Shown here: piece after piece, positions 28,527 through 37,695 of the stretch | Layout: the number at the start of each line of letters is the position of its first letter | Numbering within the stretch: the stretch's first letter is position 1 | Assembly: GCA_028222445.1 (NCBI GenBank) | Contig: JAOISU010000004.1 | Coordinates: 1-39,823, forward strand | Length of the DNA stretch: 39,823 nucleotides | Source: Candidatus Pelagibacter sp. | Lineage (GTDB): Bacteria > Pseudomonadota > Alphaproteobacteria > Pelagibacterales > Pelagibacteraceae | Reading direction: 5' to 3' | The notes under the pieces: model-generated | Told to the model about the DNA's origin: nothing | What the model saw: the letters and a program-made list of their open reading frames with translations, nothing else | The model's database searches: none | Position numbers and translations under genes: made by a program

Positions 28527-30592
28527 TGTCTGAATTTTTTTTAGAATTATTTAGTGAAGAAATACCCTCAGGATTACAACAAAATGCTCGTAAAACACTA
28601 TTAGAGAGTTTTCACAAACTTTTTTCAGAAAAGAAAATTGTATTTAAAAAAAGTACATCTTTTTCAACACCAAATCGCCTTGTAATTTTATTTGAGGGAC
28701 TATCTAAAGAAGTATTACAAAAAGAAGAAGAAATAAGAGGACCAATTATAAGTGCACCAGAAAAAGCATTAGAGGGCTTTATAAGATCAAATAAAATAGA
28801 AAAAAAAGACTTATTTAAAAAAAAAATAGAAAAAGGTGAATTTTATTTTTATATAAAATCTTCTAAAAAGACTAACACAATTAATTTATTACAAGAGCAA
28901 ACACCAATAATACTTGAAAATCTTCAATGGAAGAAATCAATGAAATGGGGGAATTATAGTTTAAATTGGGCGAGACCTTTAAAATCAATATTGGGTATTT
29001 TTGATGGTAAAAATTTAAACTTTAAATTCCATCATTTAAGCTCTTCCAATACAACTTTTGCAGATAAAGAATTTGAAGATAAGAAAAAAAATTTTAAAAA
29101 TTTCAAAAATTATGAAAAGTTTTTTAGCCATTCAGGAATTATTATTAATCAATCTTTAAGAAAAGAATTTATTATAAAGCAATTTGAAAGAATATCTAAA
29201 AAAAAAAATTTCACTATTGCGGCTAATAAGAAACTTTTAGATGAGGTTACCGATTTAGTTGAACAACCCAATATTATAGTTTGTAAATTTGATGAAAAAT
29301 TTTTAGATATACCTAAAGAAATCTTGATAATTACAATGCAATATCATCAAAAATATTTTCCAACCTTCGATAAAAACGGAAAGATCACAAATGAATTTTT
29401 AGTTGTTGCAAATAACAAGGATACTTTGGGCTTTATAAAATCGGGTAATGAGAGAGTTGTTGATGCAAGATTAAGTGATGCTCAATTTTTTTGGGAAAAG
29501 AATAAATCCCAGAATCTTGTTAAGCAAGTTTCCAAATTGAAAAACATGAATTACTTTAAAGGATTGGGCTCTTATTTTGATAAAATCCAAAGAATGAGAA
29601 AACTAGGAGGAATGATTTCAGACCAATTATTAATTAGCAAAGATCAAGTGGAGTTATCAGCATCAATCTGTAAGGTAGATTTAATCTCAGATTTAGTTGG
29701 TGAGTTTCCAGAGCTTCAAGGAATAATGGGTGGTTATTTTTCTGAAGCACAAGGCTTTGATAAGGAAATATCTCTCGCTGTTCGTGAACATTATTTGCCA
29801 TCTGGTCTTGATAGCAAAACACCCAAAAAGCCATTTAGTATAGCTTTAGCTCTTACTGATAAAATTGATACCCTAGTTGGATTTTTTGGTATTAATCAAA
29901 AACCTACAAGCTCAAAAGATCCATATGCACTAAGGAGATCTGCTTTGGGTGTCGTAAAACTTTTAATTGATAACAATAAAGATTTTAAAATTAAAGATTT
30001 AATCAGTTACTCAACATCCCTGCATAGAGACCAGGGTTTTGAGTTAACTAATGAGTCGCATCAAAAAGAATTAGCAGAATTTTTGATGGATAGGCTTAAA
30101 TATTATATGAAAGAAAAACAAATTAGAGGAGATATTATTGAAGCGAGTGTTAGTTCTCACAATTTAGATAATATGAATAAAATATATAATAAGGCATCAA
30201 CATTAAATAGCGTTATTTCTAAAGAAATTGGAGAGGATGTTGTTAAAAATTATAAAAGAGCATCAAGTATATTAAGTGGTGAGTTAAAAGATAAAGATAT
30301 TGAATTATCAAATACAACTGATCCTGGTATTTTTAAAAATGATTATGAAAAAAACCTATTTAAAAAGATAAATGAATTAAGGAAATATTTTAGCAGCATT
30401 AACAAGGATGAAAATTATAAGGAAACACTAATAGTTTTAGCGAGTACAAAAAAAATAATTTCAGATTTTTTTGATAACGTAAAAGTCAATGATGAGGATA
30501 AAAATATTAAAAAAAACAGGTTGGAACTTTTACAAATGTTATGTAGAACATTTAACAATTATATTAATTTTTCTAACATAGAGACCAAATAG
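28526..30592 (+). CDS. glyS: Glycyl-tRNA synthetase beta subunit
   Basis: A 688-residue subunit involved in tRNA(Gly) recognition. The start SEFFLELFSEEIPSGLQQNA is the family signature. It has RGPIISAPEKALEGF, MKWGNYSLNWARPLKSI, the HD-like VELSASICKVDLISDLVGEF, and a C-terminal anticodon-binding region (about 570-688). The length is near the usual 690. It follows glyQ with a shared A (TAATG) and overlaps ppdK in the same way, giving a three-gene coupled chain. The two-subunit glycyl-tRNA synthetase is the normal bacterial form. Confidence 0.97.
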   Translation: MSEFFLELFSEEIPSGLQQNARKTLLESFHKLFSEKKIVFKKSTSFSTPNRLVILFEGLSKEVLQKEEEIRGPIISAPEKALEGFIRSNKIEKKDLFKKKIEKGEFYFYIKSSKKTNTINLLQEQTPIILENLQWKKSMKWGNYSLNWARPLKSILGIFDGKNLNFKFHHLSSSNTTFADKEFEDKKKNFKNFKNYEKFFSHSGIIINQSLRKEFIIKQFERISKKKNFTIAANKKLLDEVTDLVEQPNIIVCKFDEKFLDIPKEILIITMQYHQKYFPTFDKNGKITNEFLVVANNKDTLGFIKSGNERVVDARLSDAQFFWEKNKSQNLVKQVSKLKNMNYFKGLGSYFDKIQRMRKLGGMISDQLLISKDQVELSASICKVDLISDLVGEFPELQGIMGGYFSEAQGFDKEISLAVREHYLPSGLDSKTPKKPFSIALALTDKIDTLVGFFGINQKPTSSKDPYALRRSALGVVKLLIDNNKDFKIKDLISYSTSLHRDQGFELTNESHQKELAEFLMDRLKYYMKEKQIRGDIIEASVSSHNLDNMNKIYNKASTLNSVISKEIGEDVVKNYKRASSILSGELKDKDIELSNTTDPGIFKNDYEKNLFKKINELRKYFSSINKDENYKETLIVLASTKKIISDFFDNVKVNDEDKNIKKNRLELLQMLCRTFNNYINFSNIETK

Positions 30593-33267
30593 TGAATAAA
30601 CTGATATTAAATTTTAAATCTAAAGAGTCTAGAAAGATAAAGAGTCCTAAAAATTTTTTAGGCGGTAAGGGAGCTAATCTTTCAGAAATGGGAAGAATGG
30701 GGCTACCTGTCCCACCAGGCTTTACAATCTCAACTAAAGTTTGTGAATTATTTTATAAAGATAAAAAAAAATTAAATTCCAAAATAATTAATAGTATTAA
30801 AAAAGAATTAAGAATTATTGAAAAAGAAGTAGGAAAAAAATTTGGTGATTTAAAAAATCCATTATTATTGTCTGTTAGATCTGGTGCTAGAGTATCAATG
30901 CCAGGTATGATGGATACAATTTTGAATTTAGGCTTAAATGACAAAACTGTAATAGCTCTAGCCAATAAAACTTTAAATACAAGATTTGCAAAAGATAGTT
31001 ATAGAAGATTTATCCAAATGTATGGAAATGTTGTAATGGGGGTGGAAAGCTATCATTTTGAAGAGTTAATTGAAAATTATAAATTAACAAAAGGTGTGCT
31101 TTTAGATACAGATTTAGACGCTAGTGATTGGGAGGGGTTAATTAATGATTTTAAAAAAGTTGTTAAAAATCAAACAAAAAAAGAATTTCCACAAAATGTA
31201 TTTGAGCAATTGCTTGGAGCAATAAATGCAGTTTTTTTATCTTGGGAGAGTAATAGAGCAAAGGTTTATAGAAAATTAAATCAAATACCAGCGGAGTGGG
31301 GTACAGCTGTTAATGTACAATCTATGGTTTTTGGTAATATGGGTAATGATTGTGCAACAGGAGTTGTCTTTACTAGAAACCCATCTGATGGCTCTAATGA
31401 AGTTTACGGAGAATACTTAATTAATGCACAGGGTGAAGATGTGGTAGCTGGAACAAGAACACCACAATATATCACAAAAAAAGCTCGTAGGGATGCTAAA
31501 GCTAAAGAAGCATCTATGGAAGAGTCTATGCCAAAAGTATTTAAGCAACTAGATAAAATATTAAAGGTTTTAGAAAAACACTACAAAGACATGCAAGATG
31601 TAGAGTTTACAGTGGAGAATAATAAACTTTGGATGTTACAGACAAGATCTGGAAAAAGAACTTCAAAATCTGCAGTTAAAATTGCCGTAGATATGGTTAA
31701 GGAAGGATTGCTGTCAAAGAAAGAGGCTGTAATGAGAATAGATCCTGCTTCACTTGATACCTTATTACACCCTACACTTGATGAAAAAAGTTTAGTTAAT
31801 GTCATAGCAAATGGATTGCCCGCATCTCCAGGTGCAGCAAGTGGAAAAGTTGTTTTTTCATCAGAAGAGGCTGAAAGATTAAATGATATGATGCAAGATA
31901 CAATCTTAGTGAGAGTTGAAACTTCTCCAGAAGATATTCATGGAATGCATGCTGCAAAAGGAATTTTAACTGCTAGAGGAGGAATGACTAGTCATGCAGC
32001 AGTTGTGGCAAGAGGTATGGGAAGACCATGCGTTTCCGGTTCAAGTGAAATTGATATCAACTATGAAGCAAAAACTTTTAAAACATCTTCAATTGAAGTT
32101 AAAGAAGGACAGATAATTACAATTGATGGTTCAACTGGTAGAATTATTCTTGGAGAAGTTCCAACAGTTAAACCAGAAATTTCTGGGGATTTTTCAAAAT
32201 TAATGAGTTGGGCAGATAGTTTCAGAAAGCTGAAGGTTAGAACTAATTCAGAAACTCCACTAGATACAAAAACTGCAAGAGATTTTGGTGCTGAAGGTAT
32301 TGGTCTTTGTAGAACAGAGCATATGTTCTTTGATGAAGAAAGAATTTTATCAGTTAGAGAAATGATTCTGTCAAAAACTGTTGATGATAGAAATAAAGCT
32401 TTATCAAAATTATTACCACATCAAAGAAAAGATTTTATTGAAATATTTAAAATTATGAGTGATTTACCAGTAACAGTTAGATTGCTAGATCCTCCTTTAC
32501 ATGAATTTCTTCCTAGAACAGAAAAAGAAATAAATGATGTAGCAAATGTAGTTGGCTTACCATTGAAGGAGATAGAGTCCAGAATTAATGAGTTACATGA
32601 ACAGAATCCAATGTTAGGACATAGAGGCTGCAGATTGGGAATTTCCTTTCCAGAAATTTATGAAATGCAATGTAGGGCAATTTTTGAAGCTTTATCTGAT
32701 TTAAAAATTAAGAAGATTAAATCAGCATTTCCTGAAATAATGATTCCCCTTGTATCAACTGAAGCTGAAATAAAAATAATGAAAGATCTAGTAATAAGAG
32801 TTGCACAAGAAGTTCAAAAAGATAAAAAAGTTAAAATTGATTATTTGGTAGGAACTATGATTGAGCTCCCTAGAGCAGCCATAAAAGCTAATGACATAGC
32901 AAAACATGCGGAGTTTTTTAGCTTTGGAACTAATGATTTAACTCAAACAACATTTGGTTTGAGTAGAGACGATAGTGGAAAATTTTTAAATGATTACCTT
33001 GATAATAAGATTTTTTCTATAGACCCTTTTGTTTCCATAGATGATGGCGTAGGTGATCTTGTCGAAATTGCAGTAAAAAAAGGCAGAGAAACAAATAAAA
33101 AAATTAAACTTGGAATTTGTGGAGAACATGGGGGAGATCCAAAAAGTATTCATTTTTGCTCAAAAGTAGGTTTGGATTATGTTTCATGCTCACCTTATAG
33201 GGTACCAGTTGCAAGATTGGCTTCTGCTCAAGCAGAAATATCAAAAAAAATTAAATCTCTAATTTAA
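30592..33267 (+). CDS. ppdK: Pyruvate, phosphate dikinase
   Basis: An 891-residue three-domain enzyme interconverting pyruvate, ATP and phosphate with PEP, AMP and pyrophosphate. It starts at GTG, overlapping the glyS stop. The N-terminal ATP-grasp domain has GGKGANLSEMGRMGLPVPPG and SVRSGARVSMPGMMDTILN. The swivelling phosphohistidine domain has GGMTSHAAVVARGMGRPC with His468. The C-terminal PEP/pyruvate barrel has GLCRTEHMF, FGTNDLTQTTFG and LGICGEHGGDP with Cys843. The length fits PPDK rather than PEP synthase. It may replace or complement pyruvate kinase. Its end overlaps the convergent nadC end by 17 bp. Confidence 0.97.
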   Translation: MNKLILNFKSKESRKIKSPKNFLGGKGANLSEMGRMGLPVPPGFTISTKVCELFYKDKKKLNSKIINSIKKELRIIEKEVGKKFGDLKNPLLLSVRSGARVSMPGMMDTILNLGLNDKTVIALANKTLNTRFAKDSYRRFIQMYGNVVMGVESYHFEELIENYKLTKGVLLDTDLDASDWEGLINDFKKVVKNQTKKEFPQNVFEQLLGAINAVFLSWESNRAKVYRKLNQIPAEWGTAVNVQSMVFGNMGNDCATGVVFTRNPSDGSNEVYGEYLINAQGEDVVAGTRTPQYITKKARRDAKAKEASMEESMPKVFKQLDKILKVLEKHYKDMQDVEFTVENNKLWMLQTRSGKRTSKSAVKIAVDMVKEGLLSKKEAVMRIDPASLDTLLHPTLDEKSLVNVIANGLPASPGAASGKVVFSSEEAERLNDMMQDTILVRVETSPEDIHGMHAAKGILTARGGMTSHAAVVARGMGRPCVSGSSEIDINYEAKTFKTSSIEVKEGQIITIDGSTGRIILGEVPTVKPEISGDFSKLMSWADSFRKLKVRTNSETPLDTKTARDFGAEGIGLCRTEHMFFDEERILSVREMILSKTVDDRNKALSKLLPHQRKDFIEIFKIMSDLPVTVRLLDPPLHEFLPRTEKEINDVANVVGLPLKEIESRINELHEQNPMLGHRGCRLGISFPEIYEMQCRAIFEALSDLKIKKIKSAFPEIMIPLVSTEAEIKIMKDLVIRVAQEVQKDKKVKIDYLVGTMIELPRAAIKANDIAKHAEFFSFGTNDLTQTTFGLSRDDSGKFLNDYLDNKIFSIDPFVSIDDGVGDLVEIAVKKGRETNKKIKLGICGEHGGDPKSIHFCSKVGLDYVSCSPYRVPVARLASAQAEISKKIKSLI

Positions 33268-34084
33268 AGTCAACAGCTGGAACGCTATGAGTGATGCTAC
33301 CAATAGAAACTCTATCTACACCTGTTGCTGCAATTTTTTTTATGGATTTTAAATTGACGTTTCCTGATGCTTCAGTTTCGTAGTATTTTTTTGCGATTTT
33401 AACACCAGTTTTTAGTGTTTTTATACTCATATTATCAAATAAGACCGTATCAAACTTTAGACCTATTATTTTTTTAAGTTGATTAAGATTATCAACTTCA
33501 ACCGTAATTTTTCTTCCTTTTTTATTCTTTATAGCCAGCAAAACTAAAGGTTTAATATCAGAACTTGCTATATGATTATCTTTAATTAAAAACTCATCAC
33601 TTAAATTGAATCTGTGGTTTGTTCCACCACCTAACTTTACAGCGTATTTTTGTATTATTCTTAAAGTTGGAATTGTTTTTCTGGTACAACAAATTTTACA
33701 GTTCTTATTAACTAGTTTAACAAATTGATTGGTTTTAGTTGCTATGCCAGAGATATGACTCAAAAAATTTAATGCAACTCTCTCACCAATTAAAATATTT
33801 TCAGCCTTGCCTTGTATTATTGCAATAATGGCATTTTTTTTTACAATTGAACCTTCTTTTTTCTTAATAGTAAATTTTATTTTATTATCTATTAGCTTAA
33901 ATGTGTGTTTTGCAAATTCTAATCCCGCAATTATTGCTGGTTGATTGGAAATTAGTTTAACTTTAATAGTTTTATCATTTTTGATTAAATTTGATGTAAT
34001 GTCTCCATCTGGATAAAGGTCTTCATTTAAGGCAAGCTTGACTTTATTTTTTATATAATAGGTACTTAATTTAAATTTAGACAC
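33251..34084 (-). CDS. nadC: Nicotinate-nucleotide pyrophosphorylase (quinolinate phosphoribosyltransferase)
   Basis: A 277-residue enzyme converting quinolinate and PRPP to nicotinate mononucleotide. DLYPDGDITSNLI, ALNFLSHISGIAT, CTRKTIPTLRIIQKYAVKLG with GGGTNHRFNLSDEFLIKDNH and the C-terminal ASGNVNLKSIKKIAATGVD with SIGSITHSV are the family blocks. It follows nadA by 5 bp. nadB is not between them. The last 17 bp overlap the convergent ppdK gene. Confidence 0.97.
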   Translation of the reverse strand: MSKFKLSTYYIKNKVKLALNEDLYPDGDITSNLIKNDKTIKVKLISNQPAIIAGLEFAKHTFKLIDNKIKFTIKKKEGSIVKKNAIIAIIQGKAENILIGERVALNFLSHISGIATKTNQFVKLVNKNCKICCTRKTIPTLRIIQKYAVKLGGGTNHRFNLSDEFLIKDNHIASSDIKPLVLLAIKNKKGRKITVEVDNLNQLKKIIGLKFDTVLFDNMSIKTLKTGVKIAKKYYETEASGNVNLKSIKKIAATGVDRVSIGSITHSVPAVDFKLEI

Positions 34085-34089
34085 TTTTG

Positions 34090-35079
34090 TTATCTGCCAA
34101 TAGCAGTCATTCTTTCAACAGGTATGCGAGCTTTATTGATAGTTTCTTTGTCCATAATTATTTCACCTGTTTCATTTGCCAAACAAGCTAAAATCTTTGG
34201 AAGTGTAATTCTTTTCATATGAGGACATAAATTGCATGGTTTAATAAACTCAACGTTAGGATTCTCTACTTGAATATTATCACTCATAGAACACTCAGTA
34301 ACCATCATTACTTTTTTAGGCTGATTATCTTCAACATATTTAATCATTCCAGAAGTTGATCCTGCAAAATCACTAGCTTTAATAACATCTGGAGGACATT
34401 CTGGATGGGCAATTATTTTTATTCCAGGATTATTATTTCTTATCTCGTTTATCTCTTTTTCATTAAACTGATCATGCACAACGCAAATACCTTTCCAAGC
34501 AATTATTTCAACATCAGTCTGAGATGCTACATACTTAGCTAGGTAATCATCCGGCAAAAATATAACTTTTTTGACACCTAAAGAATTTACAATCTTAACC
34601 GCATTAGCTGATGTACAGCATATATCAGTTTCAGCTTTAACATCTGCTGATGTATTAACATAAGATACAACAGGAACACCTGGATACTTTTCTTTTAATA
34701 ATCTTACATCTTTACCTGTAATAGAGGATGACAAAGAGCATCCAGCTAGCATGTCTGGTAATAAAACTTTTTTTTCGGGACTCATTAATTTTGCTGTCTC
34801 TGCCATAAAGTGTACTCCAGCCATTACAATTATATCAGCTGAAGTTTTTGAGGCTTCAACTGCTAGCGCTAAAGAGTCAGCTGCAAAGTCTGCAACACCG
34901 TGATAGATTTCAGGTGTCTGATAGTTATGAGCTAGAATTACTGCGTTTTTTTCTTTTTTTAATTGATTAATTCTATGAACATATGGAGCATGAACCGACC
35001 ATTCAATTTCAGGCAAAACCTTTGATATTTTTTGATAAATGGGCTCTGTTGCTTTTCTTACTTCTTCTGTAAATTCCAT
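34090..35079 (-). CDS. nadA: Quinolinate synthase A
   Basis: A 329-residue [4Fe-4S] enzyme condensing iminoaspartate with dihydroxyacetone phosphate to quinolinate. The three cluster cysteines are recognisable in [21 protein letters not shown] and the C-terminal [30 protein letters not shown] and [12 protein letters not shown] are typical. I take ATG 35079 (MEFTEEV), because AGG lies 7 nt before it. A TTG at 35094 would add five residues but has no ribosome site. It is between ygfZ (52-bp gap) and nadC (5-bp gap). The usual iminoaspartate source, NadB, is not encoded here. Confidence 0.97.
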   Translation of the reverse strand: MEFTEEVRKATEPIYQKISKVLPEIEWSVHAPYVHRINQLKKEKNAVILAHNYQTPEIYHGVADFAADSLALAVEASKTSADIIVMAGVHFMAETAKLMSPEKKVLLPDMLAGCSLSSSITGKDVRLLKEKYPGVPVVSYVNTSADVKAETDICCTSANAVKIVNSLGVKKVIFLPDDYLAKYVASQTDVEIIAWKGICVVHDQFNEKEINEIRNNNPGIKIIAHPECPPDVIKASDFAGSTSGMIKYVEDNQPKKVMMVTECSMSDNIQVENPNVEFIKPCNLCPHMKRITLPKILACLANETGEIIMDKETINKARIPVERMTAIGR

Positions 35080-35131
35080 ATTAAAACCTATCAATTTGAT
35101 ACTTAATTGTCATTCTTTTATTCTGACGCAC

Positions 35132-36019
35132 TTAGTTAATCCAACTTGGAATCCTAATTTTAAATTTAGCATTTTTAGTTTGTAACTCATTTTTTTGATT
35201 AAAATTATCATCTAAGTATTTTATTAAAGCAAAAGGGTATTTATTGTGCAACAAGACTTTTCCTATTTCATAATTTTTATTATAAATTACATCATCTTTA
35301 TTTAATTCTCCTTCAATCAAATCAATAGGTAAAAGTCTTTTTGAAAGTTTATTTTTTAATTTTATCCTTGCAGTATTTTCTTGCCCTACATAACAACCTT
35401 TTTTAAAATCTATTCCATTTAATTCCTCAAAATTACACTCAATACCAAATAATTTATTTTGTAAATTATTCATATCTTTTTGTGGAATTCCTAAATTATG
35501 ACTTAGTTCATAATATTCATCAGCTGGAGAATCTTTTAGTTCTAATTTTTTTAACGAAAGATAAAGTTTCTCTAAATTGATAATAAGTCTTGCTCCTAAA
35601 TTTTTATTTCTTGGATCTAATAATATGGAATCTTCTCTATACTTAATTGTATTTCCAAGAACATCTTTTGTTCCTTCCAAATTTAAAAACTTTTCTCTTT
35701 CAAGAATAGCAATTACAAATTCATTACTTAAATTCATAATTTCAACTTTAGATCTTAATTTATAAATATTAAGTTGCTTTAAAAGACTGTCAGCTTGAGA
35801 ATTTTCACAATCTAAAAAATATCCTGATTTATGTTTGGTGATGATGAATGCAAAAAGAAATTTTCCTTGAGGTGTTAATAATGAAGCAAAACAGCTATTG
35901 GTTTCATTAACTTTATTTATATCATTGGTTATAATGTTTTGTAAAAAATCTTTCGCATCAGAGCCATTAATGTAAAGAATTCCTCGATCTTCTAAAATGT
36001 ATACTTTATCTTTATTCAT
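35132..36019 (-). CDS. ygfZ: YgfZ/GcvT-like folate-binding Fe-S assembly protein
   Basis: A 295-residue protein with the GcvT-like fold. The conserved cysteine motif KGCYVGQENTARIK (about 207-220) is diagnostic for YgfZ (COG0354/IBA57). The N-terminus ILYINGSDAKDFLQNIITND also matches. Family role: helps assemble or repair [4Fe-4S] clusters with tetrahydrofolate, for example in MiaB. It lies directly upstream of nadA, itself a [4Fe-4S] enzyme, on the same strand, which suggests a functional link. It is divergent from the dihydroorotase gene with 43 bp between the starts. Confidence 0.92.
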   Translation of the reverse strand: MNKDKVYILEDRGILYINGSDAKDFLQNIITNDINKVNETNSCFASLLTPQGKFLFAFIITKHKSGYFLDCENSQADSLLKQLNIYKLRSKVEIMNLSNEFVIAILEREKFLNLEGTKDVLGNTIKYREDSILLDPRNKNLGARLIINLEKLYLSLKKLELKDSPADEYYELSHNLGIPQKDMNNLQNKLFGIECNFEELNGIDFKKGCYVGQENTARIKLKNKLSKRLLPIDLIEGELNKDDVIYNKNYEIGKVLLHNKYPFALIKYLDDNFNQKNELQTKNAKFKIRIPSWIN

Positions 36020-36035
36020 AATTGATTGATTGCTG

Positions 36036-36043
36036 ATTATAAT
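36036..36043. promoter_or_regulatory. palindromic -10 (ATTATAAT) between ygfZ and pyrC
   Basis: ATTATAAT contains TATAAT on both strands. Toward pyrC the hexamer is 36038-36043, with TTCATA (4 of 6 matches to TTGACA) 17 bp upstream. Toward ygfZ it is 36036-36041. A shared, symmetric -10 could fire in both directions from this 43-bp spacer. Confidence 0.4.
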
Positions 36044-36062
36044 ATAAGTACTTTTTCCATAA

Positions 36063-37370
36063 ATGTTAGATTTAATAATTAAAAATGGTAAGTGCTACAT
36101 AGATAAAGATCTAAAAGATCAGGATATAGCCATTAAAGAAGGAAAAATTATTGAAATTGGAAAAATAAACAAAGACGCCAAAGAGATTTTGGATGCTAAA
36201 GATTTATTAGTTTTACCAGGTTGCATGGATACTCAAACTCATTTTAGAGAACCAGGCTCAACTGATACTGAAGATTTACATTCTGGAAGTAGAGCAGCAA
36301 TCGTAGGGGGTATAACTAGTGTTTTTGAAATGCCCAATACAAATCCACCAACTGCTAATAAGAAAGAATTTCAAAGAAAATTAGATCTTGCAAAAAATAG
36401 AATGTATTGCAACTACGGTTTTTATTTTGGTGCAACCCCAGATAATGCTAATGAATTAGCTGATTTAAAAGATCTAGAAGGCTGTTGTGGAATAAAACTT
36501 TTTGCAGGATCTTCTACAGGAAATTTATTAGTTCAACATGAAAAAGATATAGAAATAGTTTTTAAAAATAGTTCAAAAGTAGTTGCTGTTCATTCAGAAG
36601 ATGAAGAGATTTTAAATATGAATAAAAAATTGATTAAAGATGGAGACGTTCATTCTCACCCCATATGGAGAAGTGCTGAGTGTGCAATATCGTCGACTAG
36701 AAGAATTGTTAAGATTGCTGAAAGATATAAAAAAAAAGCGCACATTCTTCATATAACGACAAAAGAAGAAATTGATTTTTTATCTCAACATAAAGGAAAT
36801 ATTACATTTGAGATCACACCGCAGCATTTAACTATTTATGCTCCTGATTGTTATAATAAATTAGGCACTTACGCTCAAATGAATCCTCCAATCAGAGATA
36901 AATCTCACTACGATAGATTATGGTATGGAGTAAAAAATAATCTTAATGATACTATTGGTTCTGATCATGCTCCTCATTTAAAGGTAAATAAAGATAAAAC
37001 TTATCCTAACTCTCCATCAGGAATGCCAGGTGTTCAAACCTTAATGCCAGTAATGTTAAATCATATTAATGATGGAAAACTAACACTAGAGCAATTAATG
37101 AACTGTGTGTGTGAAAATCCAGTTAAAATTTTTGGAATTGAAAACAAAGGTTTTATTAAAGAAGGTTTTGATGCTGATTTCACAGTTGTAGATATGAATA
37201 AAAAAATTTTGATTAAAAATGAAAATATTGAAAGTAAGTGTGGTTGGTCCCCATTTGATGGTACTGAGTTTAAGGGACTCCCCGTTTCAACAATTATTGC
37301 TGGAAAAATTAAAATGAAAGATGGAAAAATTTTTGGTAGACCAGAGGGAAAACCAATAAGTTTTAAATAA
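36063..37370 (+). CDS. pyrC: Dihydroorotase-family amidohydrolase with QxH in place of HxH
   Basis: A 435-residue amidohydrolase matching multifunctional-type dihydroorotases. CMDTQTHFREPGSTDTEDL (about 54-72) and GSRAAIVGGITSVFEMPNT cover the first metal and substrate region. GIKLFAG carries Lys145, the probable carbamylated bridging residue. AVHSED (His177), HILHIT (His230) and IGSDHAPH (Asp301) are the other expected ligands. The first His of the usual HxHFREPG is Gln58. DTQ-type motifs appear in a known alphaproteobacterial dihydroorotase group as I recall it, so it may still close the ring in pyrimidine synthesis. The alternatives are a non-catalytic partner or another cyclic-amide hydrolase. 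It overlaps the convergent SMR gene by 8 bp. Confidence 0.85.
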   Translation: MLDLIIKNGKCYIDKDLKDQDIAIKEGKIIEIGKINKDAKEILDAKDLLVLPGCMDTQTHFREPGSTDTEDLHSGSRAAIVGGITSVFEMPNTNPPTANKKEFQRKLDLAKNRMYCNYGFYFGATPDNANELADLKDLEGCCGIKLFAGSSTGNLLVQHEKDIEIVFKNSSKVVAVHSEDEEILNMNKKLIKDGDVHSHPIWRSAECAISSTRRIVKIAERYKKKAHILHITTKEEIDFLSQHKGNITFEITPQHLTIYAPDCYNKLGTYAQMNPPIRDKSHYDRLWYGVKNNLNDTIGSDHAPHLKVNKDKTYPNSPSGMPGVQTLMPVMLNHINDGKLTLEQLMNCVCENPVKIFGIENKGFIKEGFDADFTVVDMNKKILIKNENIESKCGWSPFDGTEFKGLPVSTIIAGKIKMKDGKIFGRPEGKPISFK

Positions 37371-37695
37371 CTTTTGTAGAAAAGCTATTAACCAAAACAA
37401 CTCCACACACAATTAAAAATAATCCGACTACAGCCTGCCATGAAAGAGCCTGTTTAAAAAAAATATATCCCAATATGGCAATTGTAAATATTCCAAGACC
37501 ACTCCATGTTGCATACACGATAGCAATTGGAATTTTATCAACAACAAATGTTAAAAGATAAAATGATGATAGGTATAAAATTGCAAGGGTGGTAGTTGGA
37601 ATGATTTTGGTAAAATTTTGTGAAAGTGGTAACAGCATTGTTCCACCAACCTCACAAAAAATTGCAATAACTAAATATATATAAGTTTTAATCAT
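37363..37695 (-). CDS. Small multidrug resistance (SMR/EmrE-type) membrane protein
   Basis: A 110-residue protein with four membrane helices. Glu15 in AIFCEVGGTMLL is the conserved proton/drug-binding residue. IAIVYATWSGLGI (about 58-70) is the SMR signature, and LFLIVCGVVLVNSFS ends helix 4. Proteins of this type export quaternary cations, polyamines or guanidinium, or serve as SugE-like exporters; the substrate cannot be assigned. It functions as an antiparallel dimer. The start overlaps the uvrD stop as ATGA, so it is expressed with the helicase gene. Confidence 0.92.
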   Translation of the reverse strand: MIKTYIYLVIAIFCEVGGTMLLPLSQNFTKIIPTTTLAILYLSSFYLLTFVVDKIPIAIVYATWSGLGIFTIAILGYIFFKQALSWQAVVGLFLIVCGVVLVNSFSTKVI

